NCBI GenBank assembly: GCA_001600875.1
Contig: BCLD01000012.1
Span: 494,287-558,286, forward strand
Source: Solicoccozyma terricola
Lineage: Eukaryota > Basidiomycota > Tremellomycetes > Filobasidiales > Piskurozymaceae
Length of the DNA: 64,000 bases
Direction: 5' to 3'
The translations under genes were made by a program, and so were the position numbers. Under the pieces are notes generated by a model that did no database searches, had not been told where the DNA came from, and saw only the letters and a list, made by a program, of their open reading frames with translations. Below, piece after piece: positions 34,377 to 45,326 of the stretch (position 1 is its first letter; every line of letters starts with the position of its first letter).

Positions 34377-37066
34377 TCACTCAGATGTCCGACCTGGATG
34401 CGAACGTACTACAGACCCGGACGCCGAACCCCCAGTCGACTGTTCTGCCCGGATTGAACTTGTCTGCCCTCTGCTTCCAACCAAGCCTCGACGCATGGTC
34501 GCCATGATTTGGCCGCCGCCCTCTGACCGACTCGCAGTCATCTCGCCTGCAGGCTGGCTACCACTTCCTCTGCTTCCTCTGCTACCTCCATGAGATAACA
34601 TACCTCGTCTGACCTTTTTCCGTACCACTCGCTTTGTCCGCCACTCGATAAGACCATAGATGACGGCGTCAACCAAACCTTGCGCGAAGATGAACCTGTG
34701 AAAGGGGCGGATAAGTCAGTATGACCATGAACCGGCGTCTGGCTGGCGCGTCTCACCATCTGGAGAGTGCCTGTAGGGCAACAGGCTCGTTGTTCGGATG
34801 TACAAAGTCGTAAATCAATCGGACAACTGATACGGAAAACAAGACGCAGTAGCTGAGGGGTGACGAAACCGATCAGCCAAGTGCGATATACGGCCGATGC
34901 ACTTTGAACACTCACGCAAGTGGAAAGTACAGCATGAGCAAACTAGTCTTCCGATTCAAATAACTTGAAGTTGACTCTGCTACGACTTCGGACTCCTCGC
35001 TGCCGATGCGGTACTGTCTGGCTTCTGCATCGCCGTCCAAATCTCTCAGAGCACGATAGAAATCGATGTCGCCATCCTCTTTCTCGGCATCCAAAGAGTT
35101 CTCGTCCTGCCCCAACCCCTTCTCTTCATCGTACATTCCATCTTGAAAGCTTGCCAGACGCGTTGTGTCCGACTCTGTCCGTGTAGCTGAACCTCGTCGG
35201 GTTTCAGGCTCCCTTGTAGATTGCAAAGGCGTTAAAAGGGATTGGACCTCCGAATTCGATCGGATCGGTGTCTCGCCAGGAACACATGGCGGTGGGTAGA
35301 CGTGAAGATCGGTGGCGGAGTCAGTGCTGATATTCCTAAAGAACGGTTCCTGGACAGTCCCTTTAGGGGATGCCAAAGGCGACGTGTACCCTCGACTGGC
35401 AACCCGATCCAAGTCTACTTCGTCCACTTCCCCGACCGGCGATGGCTGGGAGGATGGATTTATGGAGTCCGATGGTCTGCGACCCTCGACGCTGGCTGTG
35501 GCGGGGGATATTTGGTCGAAGCTCACTTTGAACAAGGGGGAGATCCCCGACGAGGAGCCATCCGGTGTTGCGACGGTCTTGACGTGGGTGTAAATATTAG
35601 AAGACTCTCCCAATTTGTTTGTGGATATAGATTTGACGTCCGACCGATCGTTCCAATGGAAATGGTAGCCGGAACCTTTGGATGGAACTTGTATCTTATC
35701 TTGAGGCATGGCGAAGGAAGGCAACTCAAGCCGCTCCCATGGAGGGATCGGAGCCATATTGTGCGAGACATTCTTTACGCCCCGAGTGCGCTGACGATCC
35801 CGTTTCCAGGGTCTGCCATCAACCGACTTTGCTGTCAAATCGAGTGTATCGGGATGATCGGTTATGATTTGGCCCGGCCCCAGTTTTTCTAGGTTCAAAT
35901 GCTCTTGCTCCATATTCTTTCGCATCTTGAATCCGTCCCTCTGTCCATTCGGGACAGACTTGCTGTCGTGTCGGAACGAAAACTTGGCGAGATGTGCTCT
36001 CAGTTTCCGCTTTGCCTTGTCCGCGCTGCCTCGACGAAGCCGATCGTCATTGGTCGGACGAGTCGATCCATATTGACCGCTGGGAGAAGGCGAGAAGCTG
36101 GTCCTGATCATGTCGGGACGACGAAGGAAAATGAACAGGTGGAAGTAGAAGAAGCTGACCATGATGAAGATGATCGCTCTTGGAATGAATTGCATCAATT
36201 CAGAGTAGAGACCAGCGTTAGGACCGTAAAAGCAGATGCCACCGGCTGCCATTGTAACACAGCACGTTAATTCCAAGGGTAAATCAATTCCCACATCCAA
36301 AACACGACTCACAAGGAAAGTATCCGTAGATCTCGTATCCAATAATCGATTGGCCAAAGGAAATTGTCCAAATGAGCAACCAAAGGAACGGCCAGCGTTT
36401 TTCTAAGACTCGAGTCATAGGTGACAGGGGCTGTGTAAACACAACTCCATCAGCTTAAGCTTGCTTTATATGGATATCCCAGCCTTTGTCGTCAACATAC
36501 GTGAATGAGGATGAGGTAAGTTGCAGCAGCCAAAGACAATGTCCATAGATGTTCCGTCCAAATGGTTGCAGCAAGCATCACACCGAATGCATCGCAGAAT
36601 GTACTACCTGCTACGTGTCGATTGCCGCGTAGATATTCAACGGAGGGGATGAGAGCGACAAGACTGAGTGCGGCCAAGCAAAGTCAGTAATGTCGCCCGT
36701 GAGAGGGGATGTTTTTGACGCGGTGCATACCCAAGCATCAAGTCACTAGCCACTAATCCCTGGACCAGTCTCGTTCGGACAGTGGCACCCCTTCCCTTTA
36801 AATCTCTCCACAACATATGTGCCAAAATGGAGGATGCTCCGACGACGGTTAATGACTGATCGGAGGAGTAATGATCGTGAGAAATTCGATCGACAACGAA
36901 AACGCAATGAGGGTGCCTGTTTTCAACTCACGCAGATGACAGCGTCCACTAGAACGACCCAGTCTCTATTTTCAACTTGGCCTGTATCTGAGGTTCTGAA
37001 TGCTCCATTGTCTGCTATCCGTCGTTCCAAGGTCATAGCCCTGCTAATGATAACTCGCGACGCCAT
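34377..37066 (-). CDS. Seven-transmembrane receptor, fungal cAMP-receptor-like/Git3-like GPCR
   Basis: Exons (minus strand): 37066-36932, 36855-36731, 36663-36501, 36430-36313, 36245-34916, 34852-34757, 34695-34377; 761 aa. Seven hydrophobic helices are visible: about 36-59, 68-92, 104-128, 150-173, 190-215, 610-633 and 655-674. WLLIWTISFGQSIIGYEIYG followed by GGICFYGPNAGL resembles the cAMP-receptor-like class. The loop between helices 5 and 6 is about 390 residues of polar, Ser/Pro-rich sequence, and the tail is Gly/Ser/Arg-rich. The likely role is nutrient or extracellular signal sensing through a G-alpha; the ligand is unknown. The upstream ATG at 37066 is in frame, directly after a stop, so I prefer it to 37036. 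Convergent with TRM140 (about 100 bp), divergent from ATG18. Confidence 0.8.
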
Positions 37067-38222
37067 AGCGCCTCGAGGATGTGAACGAAGTCGTCACCCC
37101 CTTGGCATGCACCTTGGTTACCGTTGAACCAGGGGTTGTCTGGACCTGCTATCCGTTGTATGACTTGTGAGTGTCGCGTATGTTTTGTGAAACGAATGTT
37201 TTCCCTCGGTCGGTCGGTCGGTCGGTCGACGAAGGTCACCGTCACGTCTTCAGGACGAATAGTCGTGCTGATGTTGTGAGTAAATTCAGACCCTACTAGG
37301 CACGGGCGACTAGGAAGCATGCGGCGACGGTGATCGACTCCATCTGACTGGAGGTGATCTGATACGATGCAAGGAAAAGGTAACTTGGAACGGAGAAAAA
37401 AGAGCGCTTGGGGAAGAACAATCCGCCGGTTGGCCCAAATATCGAAATGTATTCGAAATCTATTCAAATCTATTCATTCGGCTCATTTCCCGGGGCCGTG
37501 CGGGAAAATGGTGGCGGTGGCGGTGGCGGTGGCGTTGGAGCGATTGCAGACCGTGTCAATCACCCACCCAGTCGCCAGCCACAGAGAGAGGAGTCCCCAG
37601 TGTGGATGGATACATACCGAGACAGGTGGGTACACGCCATTCACGTAGCTGCTTGCTTGCAGATCAGATAATACATCAAATCATGGTGAGGGAGGGCAAA
37701 TTGGATTTGACACCTCTTTCAGGCTAGACTGGTTTCGCGTTGCGCCGGGCTTGGGCACGAGATGTCTTACGCGCCAAATGGATGGCCCGTATATAACAGA
37801 GACCGCCGTATCGGAAGCCTATGGCCCGGCATGGAATGCCTTGAGCAACAGATGACAACGCCGGACTTTGACCAGTTGCGGACAACGCTGCAGTGCTGGA
37901 ACGGCAGATAAAAAAGAAAAAGACACACCGCGGGAAAATGATGAAGTGGCATGACGTGTTTGTGTGTGTGGCTCAACCAATAATCACTGGCAATGATCTC
38001 CATCGCTTACTACGTCTTCTCCACCAGCTCATATCTCATATTCCCAACGTAGATACTGTTCCCACATCTTGCAACAGCCACAGCCACAGCCACCTCGGAG
38101 AAGCAAGTCATACACAGGTCGTTTCACTGACATTTGCGTGGCGCGCCCGCACCAGTCCATCAACCCAGCGGACACGGGTACCAACAGCAGACTAAACAAA
38201 GTCCATCACACAACCCACAACC
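37067..38222. promoter_or_regulatory. Long divergent intergenic region between the receptor and ATG18
   Basis: About 1.16 kb, the longest gene-free stretch in the window. It holds a (GGTC)n tract at 37207-37229, a GGTGGC hexamer array at 37510-37534, and TATATAA at 37790-37796 on the plus strand. Several short minus-strand ORFs upstream of the receptor have no family resemblance. A long 5' region would suit a regulated receptor gene; this is inference. Confidence 0.4.
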
Positions 38223-40022
38223 ATGTCTCCTTCAAAGCAGCATCCAGACTTGCTGGTGAGTTGTGTCCGCTCCCTATCGAGCCTTGTTGATCCGGAAGCC
38301 AATTCACAATCGGATACGTTCCCTCAAAGTCCTGCAACTTCAATCAAGACTTCTCTTGTGTCTCGGTTGGTACCCGCAAAGGATACAGTATCATCAATTG
38401 CGACCCATTCGGAAAAATTTACTCCAAATGTGAGTCTGGTCTCGTAAAAACAGAGTCTTCCACGTTATCGATCGCTGATGTAAAGTTCCCCGATCCAATC
38501 ATTCACAGCTGAAGGTGCAACTGCCATCGTGGAGATGTTGTTCTGCACGTCCCTGGTGGCGCTGGTAGGAGCAGCGGATGACAAGTCATCATCAGCGAGT
38601 CCTCGACGTTTGCAAATCGTCAACACCAAGGTGAGTTCTGGGTTACTCAACATCAGGTCTTGCAAGACGGTCACGGCTAATATCTCCAACACTTCAACAC
38701 TTCCCCTTTCTTCCCCNNNNNNNNNNNNNNNNNNNNNNNNNNNNNNNNNNNNNNNNNNNNNNNNNNNNNNNNNNNNNNNNNNNNNNNNNNNNNNNNNNNN
38801 NNNNNNNNNNNNNNNNNNNNNNNNNNNNNNNNNNNNNNNNNNNNNNNNNNNNNNNNNNNNNNNNNNNNNNNNNNNNNNNNNNNNNNNNNNNNNNNNNNNN
38901 NNNNNNNNNNNNNNNNNNNNNNNNNNNNNNNNNNNNNNNNNNNNNNNNNNNNNNNNNNCCCCCCCCGCGGGCGCCCCGGTTCGTCTCCTCGTAGCCATCT
39001 GCGCTCTCTCCCCATCCAATGACAATTCCTACCTCGCCTACCCTGCACCTGTTCCAACATCGTCATCGCCACTTTCCACTCAACCTCCCGCATCTCCATC
39101 TTCATCGACCGGCACCATCCTCATCTTTGATACTCTCACGTTGACGGCGCAGAACATCATCACTGCTCACAAGAGTCCTATCGCAGCGTTGGCTATGAAC
39201 TCCCAAGGCACTATGCTTGCTACTGCATCGGATAAGGGCACGATCATTCGGGTGTTCTCGATACCCAACGCTGAAAAGTTGGGAGAATATAGGAGAGGAA
39301 CAAAGAGTGCCAGAGTTTGGAGTATGAACTTCAACATCACCGGTACTTTACTCGTTGTTAGCAGCGATACGGAAACGGTGCATGTTTACAAGCTGGATAC
39401 TAAGGATGCTCCACGACGGAGAAAGGGACCAGGAGATCGTACCGTTTCGTCATCCGACTCGATCGATGGGAGAGATGGAGCTTCGTCGCCTCCATCGGAA
39501 GCACCGTCGTCTCCTACCCTATCATCCATTTCACCTGGTCCGAGTCCATCTCATCGGGATAAAGGCGGTGCGACTTCTTCATTCTCCAGACGATCGTTGC
39601 ATTTGGGTAAGAATTTGGTAGGTGGTATGGGAGGATATTTGCCCAAAGGTGTGACAGACATATGGGAGCCAAGAAGGGACTTTGCATTTGCTAGGATGAG
39701 AGGTGGTGGTGGTGGGAGATGCGTAGTAGCCATGAGTCCGTGAGTTGCGCGAACGAATCGGGTGGTGAATCGAAAGATCGGGAAGCTGACACGTTGCAAA
39801 CCGCATCAGTACTGCACCTCATGTCATGGTCATTACCTCGGAAGGTCTCTTCCAAGCGTATGCGATCGATTTGGAACTAGGTGGTGAATGTGCCTTGATC
39901 AAGGAATTTCAGTGAGTAGATCAACACAAGGGAGTCTTGTCTTTTGTGGTACTCACGGGCACCACACGACATCCAGGCTGGTCACAGATGATGGAAACGG
40001 TCATGGCGACATGTTGGACTGA
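38223..40022 (+). CDS. ATG18: Autophagy PROPPIN Atg18, interrupted by an assembly gap
   Basis: Visible exons: 38223-38255, 38330-38429, 38509-38630, [gap 38717-38958], 38995-39739, 39810-39911, 39977-40022. Blade sequences [47 protein letters not shown] and [20 protein letters not shown] are Atg18. The phosphoinositide-binding motif, normally F/LRRG, reads YRRG ([16 protein letters not shown]). The family binds PI3P/PI(3,5)P2 and helps Atg2 at the phagophore and in vacuole function. The exon(s) coding for the strand between IVNTK and [10 protein letters not shown], about 50-60 residues in other species, are missing and must lie in the N gap. A Ser/Pro-rich insertion of about 65 residues lies between late blades. 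Confidence 0.9.
38717..38958. other. Assembly gap (242 N) flanked by C runs
   Basis: The left edge is CCCC and the right edge CCCCCCCC, so the gap probably spans a long poly-C intron tract that could not be sequenced. Its true length is unknown. Confidence 0.9.
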
Positions 40023-40503
40023 GAGCGCGATGATAAACTTCTTTTGGGCATTGCTATTTCCCTCTCTTTCTCCATCTTTCCCCCTCTTTCTCTGCTCATT
40101 TAGGGATGCGACGATTGGATCAAGTCGGGCAGGACCGTACGTTGTATAACTAAATGCCAAATTGACGAGCACACCCAGTCCAGTGCATGCCCCATGTTTG
40201 AAACATCAGTGGGGCATCGGGCGGCTACTCGTGTCTGTCCCGACAACGCCCCCCCCCCCCCCGTGATGATCTGCGTTGGATCGCTCGATGCTCCCCTTTG
40301 GTATCATTCATCAAAGGGATGAAACGAGGTCAACCTGCCAGCAGAATCGGCGCTGAAGACATATGTTCAGACAGCGGCAGATTCTACACTCTTCCCTTCC
40401 CAGGCAAGATTACTCACTCGCCCTTCATGTTCACTTCATTGATTGAGCAGGATGCACAGTCCGGGCGGTTGTTGAGGTATGTTACCCCACGACCAGCTAG
40501 ACA
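40023..40503 (+). promoter_or_regulatory. Intergenic region between ATG18 and the eIF4E-like gene
   Basis: About 480 bp holding the ATG18 3' UTR and the next promoter. A 13-nt poly-C run lies at 40250-40262. The open frame around 40298-40525 shows no family resemblance, and I do not count it as coding. Confidence 0.4.
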
Positions 40504-42751
40504 ATGGCTTCCGAAGGGATCCTGACCATCATACTGCATATGACTTCTAGCTCAAAGCCAGGAGCACCACCTCCCCCTCGGAGACTGTGCGAGAACGTTG
40601 CACTCAAGCCTCTTCCTTCTCTCCAGGCCCTGCGAGAACGTTTCACAGATTTTTCCCTCCCTGAGCGCCCTTCAGCAACCACCATCGCCGAGGCAGTGAA
40701 CGCACACGAAGAACTCGCTTCTCGCCCGATGCTGTCATCTCTGCGTATTCCAGCGGTCCCAGGAACGGCTGCTCCACATAATACTGCTATCCCCGGGAGT
40801 GTCACTGATACAGCCAGTCCATCAAATCGCCTACGGCTACCCCTTTCAGCATTCACACGGGCAGCATCTGTCGAATCGATCAGGGCTGTTTCGGGCGGAT
40901 TAAGTAGGTCGGCGAGTGCGAGGGATAGAGGGCAGGGCAGGAACACGCCTTCGAGTCAAGTTCCTCCTCCTGGGGTACCTCCCAATGTGTCTTCGTCAGT
41001 GGCTGGTCCCGCCATTACTCTCCAGACCACCGGCTCTGCCTTCTCCCATTCATTCGATTTGCAAATACTACCTACTCCCATCCGCGGGACAATCAACACT
41101 CCCACGGGTGGCAACTATGTTGAAGGCTGGAGGGATATCCCTACGCTCACTCAGATCAGGGACAGAGTGCATCCGAGAGCTGGCGGTAGATCTGCCGTAA
41201 CAGATGCTGCTACGAGCGAAAAAAGGAAGGGTGAAGTGCATTTGCAAGGTGATTGCCAACAAGTTGAACAGTATGGGCAGCATGAGGCGATCTGCACATC
41301 ACCGGAGGTTGAGACTCCGATTGCGAAGCAACAAGCGGATAGACATCCGTTGCAAAATCGATGGTAAGTTTACCTAAAACTATTCTTGAGTTCCCAGCTG
41401 ACAGTTGGTGATACGCAGGACGCTGTATTACGATGAAACTCGTCGCCCTCCCGCTCCTGCTACAGCACGATCTTCCCTCTCCGATTCGACTCAGTCATTT
41501 GAATTAGCTGGTACCGATGCGCTGACTACTTTGCTAGCGCGAGAGTTAGACAACATCAGAGATTCAAAGAGCATCAACGGGGATGAGGACTTCGAGAGCA
41601 GACTGATCAATGTGGGAGAGTTTCATACGGTAGGCATTCGAAGGCATTCGTCTACCTACAGTCTCATATTACAGACGAAGCTGAATTAGCTTCCATCGAA
41701 CAGGTCGAAGGATATGCAAGACATTTCAACAACATCAAGCCGCCCAGCCAGTTGAAAAAGGGAGTAAACTATCATCTGTTTAAAGTGAGTGCCGGAAAGC
41801 GAAGCTATCCTTTCCCTCCACTTGACTTTGACGATAGGATGTCCTTAACCACGCAGAACGGTATCAAGCCTGTGAGTCTCGTTGGTTGTTTACCGGTAGA
41901 TAATTCTGTTCTCACTCAGTCAACCGCCAGATGTACGAGGATCCTGCAAACGAGAATGTTAGTCGTGCAGTGCCAGGCCAGCTTCCATATTTGAAGTCGT
42001 ATTCCGCCACTGACTCAGGTACTCACACTCAGGGTGGCAAATGGGTATTGATAATGCAGAATCAACCCGGTCTACTAGATAGGTCTTGGGCCTGGCTTAC
42101 CATGGCTTTAGTGGGGGAAGAGCTCGATCCGGACGATGCAATCTGTGGTGCGGTCGTATCTATCAAGCCGAGAATGGACAGAATCCAGCTCTGGATCAGA
42201 GACAGAGGTGATGGTCCCAATGTCGCCGAGAAGGTGAACGACATTGGAAAGAGGATGATGAAAGTGTTGGAGTTGAGCAAGCAGGATGGGATCACATTTG
42301 ACTTCCAGGTGAGAGATTGAAGTGGGACGTCTTCAGGAGCTCTCTGGACAATTCTCGTTGCATTATCTCGCAGTACAACCAAGGTAGCCCCCCACCCGGG
42401 CTCAAGTTTATCTCTCTCGGCTCTCGTTACTCTGACTCTCCGCATGGTACTACACTACCACGCCTTCCGCCTGGTGTCCCTACCCGCCAGATTGGTGCAG
42501 TCAGTCAGCTCTCCAGCTTGACTGCTGTTGCGAGCAATGCATGGCGAACGGCCTCACCAGTGCCCCTCAGCGCGATGGGAAAGCCTCGACATGCCTTTAG
42601 TGGGTCGCTAGCTGAACGAGCTACACCGTTGACATCATCCAGTTGTATGGGCGTGGGTGAGCGGGATGTTACGAGAAGTCAAGAGCAGATGCCCAGTTTT
42701 TCCATCGTTTCGGGTGGCGTCAAGTTGGGTAGTAGGCAGCCGGACATCTGA
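40504..42751 (+). CDS. eIF4E/4EHP-like cap-binding family protein with long N-terminal extension
   Basis: Exons: 40504-41363, 41419-41629, 41704-41784, 41857-41871, 41931-41957, 42033-42308, 42374-42751; 615 aa, against about 200-250 for classical eIF4E. The eIF4E core runs from HPLQNRWTLYYDE through FHTVEGYARHFNNIKPPSQL, NYHLFKNGIKP, MYEDPANENGGKWVL, and EELDPDDAICGAVVSIKP. It is closest to the 4EHP (eIF4E2) class. The cap-stacking Trp of GIKPMWED is Tyr here, and the first cap Trp is not evident, so cap affinity may be altered. About 280 Ser/Pro-rich residues precede the core, and 125 follow. Exons 4 and 5 are only 15 and 27 nt. The start at 40504 is the first in-frame ATG; 40540 is an alternative. 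Confidence 0.85.
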
Positions 42752-42846
42752 GGTCGCTCGAATGTAGAGCAGGAATACGTTAATGCATCTCGCTATGTAT
42801 GAAACAAGGTCCAAAAAACGTGACGACCTACAGATTACTCAAGTAC

Positions 42847-43866
42847 TCAGGTTTCATGCCTCCAATCCAACAGCGCCTCTGCCTTTGAGCAATCGAAAAA
42901 CCCTCTCAAGTCCCGGCCTTCATCCCACCACCCTTGTCTCATTTTTGTACCAGAATATGTCTTTCCCAACAACCCCACAGAAGTCCTATTATTCCCTTGA
43001 AGATCGAATCTTGCCCATCTCTTCTCGTCCTCCTCGAGATGATCATAAACAATATCAGAACCAATTATGTAGAAGACTTCGTGGCCTTTGAACCTTTCAG
43101 ACGTAAGACCAAGGAGACATGCCCGTGCTACACCATCAATCGTGCTGTAGCCAAAGAGATCACGAGGACCGATTTCTTTGGCCTGTGTGCGGTCATCTAC
43201 CAGTGCAGAGAAACGGAGGGAGGCGATTCGGAGGTCGGGGTAAAGTCGGACGAGGGAGTCGGCTTGCGCTTCGCATATGCTGTGGAAAGAGGTGTCAAAT
43301 ACGGGATTGTTGGATGTTCTGTGCAAACAAACTCACAGCTTTGACAGGCCTGTAATCGTCAGCGGCGACCATCAGCGATCAATCTCGTGGAACGTTGTCG
43401 ATACCGTAGACAACTAACTATACGAATCCTCGGGCCGCATCGCCGACTTCTCATGCAAGGGAAGCTCATCGAAGAACTGATGGTCATCCATAGTAAAGCT
43501 CAATCCAGTCGCATTAACGCTACTAGCCTGAACAATCCGCTTAATTCCAAGGTCCGCCGCAGTGCGTAGGACATTGTAGCTTGACACGACGTTGGTGTTG
43601 TGAACTTCCCGTTGATCGTGTCCACCAACAGGACTGGGAATCGCGGCCAGATGGATGACAGCATCGCATGGGATCTCCTTCATCGCCGCTTCGACAGCCA
43701 TGTAGTCTCGCATATCAGCTTGCAAAAAGATAGAGCCTTCGGGAAGAGAGACCTGGTTTGGCATAGGTACGATGTCGCATCCAGTGACAGAGTGGCCTTG
43801 GGAGAGCAGGTACGCCTGGACATACTTGCCGAGCTTCCCGGTGACCCCTGAGACGAAAATATGCAT
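42847..43866 (-). CDS. NAD-dependent epimerase/dehydratase (extended SDR)
   Basis: Exons (minus strand): 43866-43419, 43349-43337, 43279-42847; 297 aa. The Rossmann motif is MHIFVSGVTGKLGKYV (GxxGxxG-like), followed by DAVIHLAAIPSP, NVVSSYNVLRTAADLG, ASSVNATG, and the catalytic YSLSK (YxxxK) built across a 13-nt exon. SLRFSALV follows as in UDP-sugar epimerases and uronate-dehydrogenase-like SDRs. The substrate is probably a sugar or sugar nucleotide but cannot be fixed. Splicing the 13-nt exon with 1-nt and 2-nt overhangs gives PEDSYSLSKLICEAQ; any other arrangement breaks the active site. It is downstream of ALG14 on the same strand, with a 241-bp gap. Confidence 0.85.
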
Positions 43867-44107
43867 GGCGGATGGAGTATTGTTAGTTATGTGGACACGA
43901 GATTTGACCGAGCACAAGCTGCCATGGTCCAAGCGAGGGAAGTCGTCTACCCTTCTGCGCTCTGGACTGGATTCTATGCATTTATCCGGCTGCCATCGGC
44001 ACAAATCTACAATCTACCGGTTTAAGACAGCGACCGGCGCGACGCCCGTCCAGATCTATAAATATGACATCGACAACTCAGAGAAATACAAGACTGCCCA
44101 CTGCAGC

Positions 44108-45040
44108 TCATATAAGCCAACCGTGATACTCTCTCCGAGATCTTTGCATTGCACCCGATCGAGGAATATCCATTCCACCGTCGCCAACTCCATTCCCTGA
44201 GCCAGCCGCTTCCCATTGGACGATAAATCGATCAACAAGGAACTGGAGGATCTTTCCAGAAAGAGACAGGGAGGAAACACGAGCGAAAGATTCGACGTAG
44301 ATGATGGTGGGACATGCGAGGCCGAAGAACTGTTAGAGTCAGCGAGAAAGCTGCCGATGTCAGTCACTCAGGATCACAGCTCAACGCGAAATTTTTGCTC
44401 ACCTTGGCGACATAGCAAGCGAGGACGATAGTCACGGAAGTGCCAGGTCCATTCAGTAACAGTGCATCGAACGGCACGCCAGCAGAACTAGAAGCCTGTT
44501 CGGCCTTTGATTTGCCTTGATATTCGTCACCGAAATCTCTAGCGTGCCTTCGAGATCCTTGAATCGACGGCAGTAGGACCAAATACCAGAAAGCGAATGA
44601 TAATGTCCACGCAGAGGAGATAGCGGATGACACCATACTCTGAGCGACCTTTCTTGCTCGTGGTAGCTCGAGAAAGGTGTAATCGCTTGGAGGGGAGGGT
44701 ATTTCTCCTTCCAAAGCATGAGCTGCTTTTAGACTCATGGTATCGCCAGTGCAGTAGATGTATGTACGAGGAGAGTAGCGGTCCCTGTCAAGACAACGGA
44801 TCAATTGCATCATTTCAGCAGTATGGCCACCTGAGATCCCGACCAAAAGTCAGTCACAAAGCTCAGCGCTTTCACCGCCGATTGTAGCTCACCCGATCCA
44901 AGGAAAATACCAACTGAACACTTCTCATCTGCCTCTCTTTTCCGTTTGGGCCAGGATGTCTTCCCAGGTCTAGGTATGATGAAATATAATCGAACGAGGC
45001 AGATGGCCAGGAGTGGCAGGATCCATAACCAAGCTGCCAT
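44108..45040 (-). CDS. ALG14: UDP-GlcNAc transferase membrane subunit Alg14
   Basis: Exons (minus strand): 45040-44893, 44830-44403, 44329-44108; 265 aa. An N-terminal membrane helix (WLWILPLLAICLVRLYFII) is followed by GIFLGSGGHTAEMMQLI, the Alg14 glycine-rich motif. Then come LLNGPGTSV, TIIYVESFARVSSLSLSG, DRFIVQWE, and the typical end YHGWLI. Alg14 anchors the catalytic Alg13 to the cytosolic face of the ER to add the second GlcNAc to dolichol-PP-GlcNAc. The last exon is in a frame different from the long minus ORF that overlaps it; VESFAR fixes the choice. Divergent from APM1. Confidence 0.92.
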
Positions 45041-45326
45041 GCGAACCGGTTTTTGGAGCAGTAACAGTAGCTCACGTCAACCGCCAGACGGCTTTCTAGA
45101 TCGTGGAAGGGAGCCAGCGGGTAGTCATGTCGTGATGGGACTTGCGGTATGCTGCGATGTGCTAGTATCAGTATCAGTAGCTGCTGGGCAATGGTATATT
45201 CGCTGTAGGGAATTACGCGCCGCGGATTATACACCCACACCCCTCACCACGACTGAGACCGTAGCAACAACACTGTTCTCACCTATCCCTTACTTGTTGC
45301 TGAATCGAGAGGATAGTACATGCATC

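Noticed and set aside
37033..37467. 145-residue minus ORF upstream of the receptor
   Set aside because: Its frame ends in a stop just before the receptor start, and it contains the (GGTC)n repeat. No family resemblance; probably 5' leader.
40298..40525. Plus-strand ORF between ATG18 and the eIF4E-like gene
   Set aside because: Short, no motif, and overlaps the start of the next gene in another frame.
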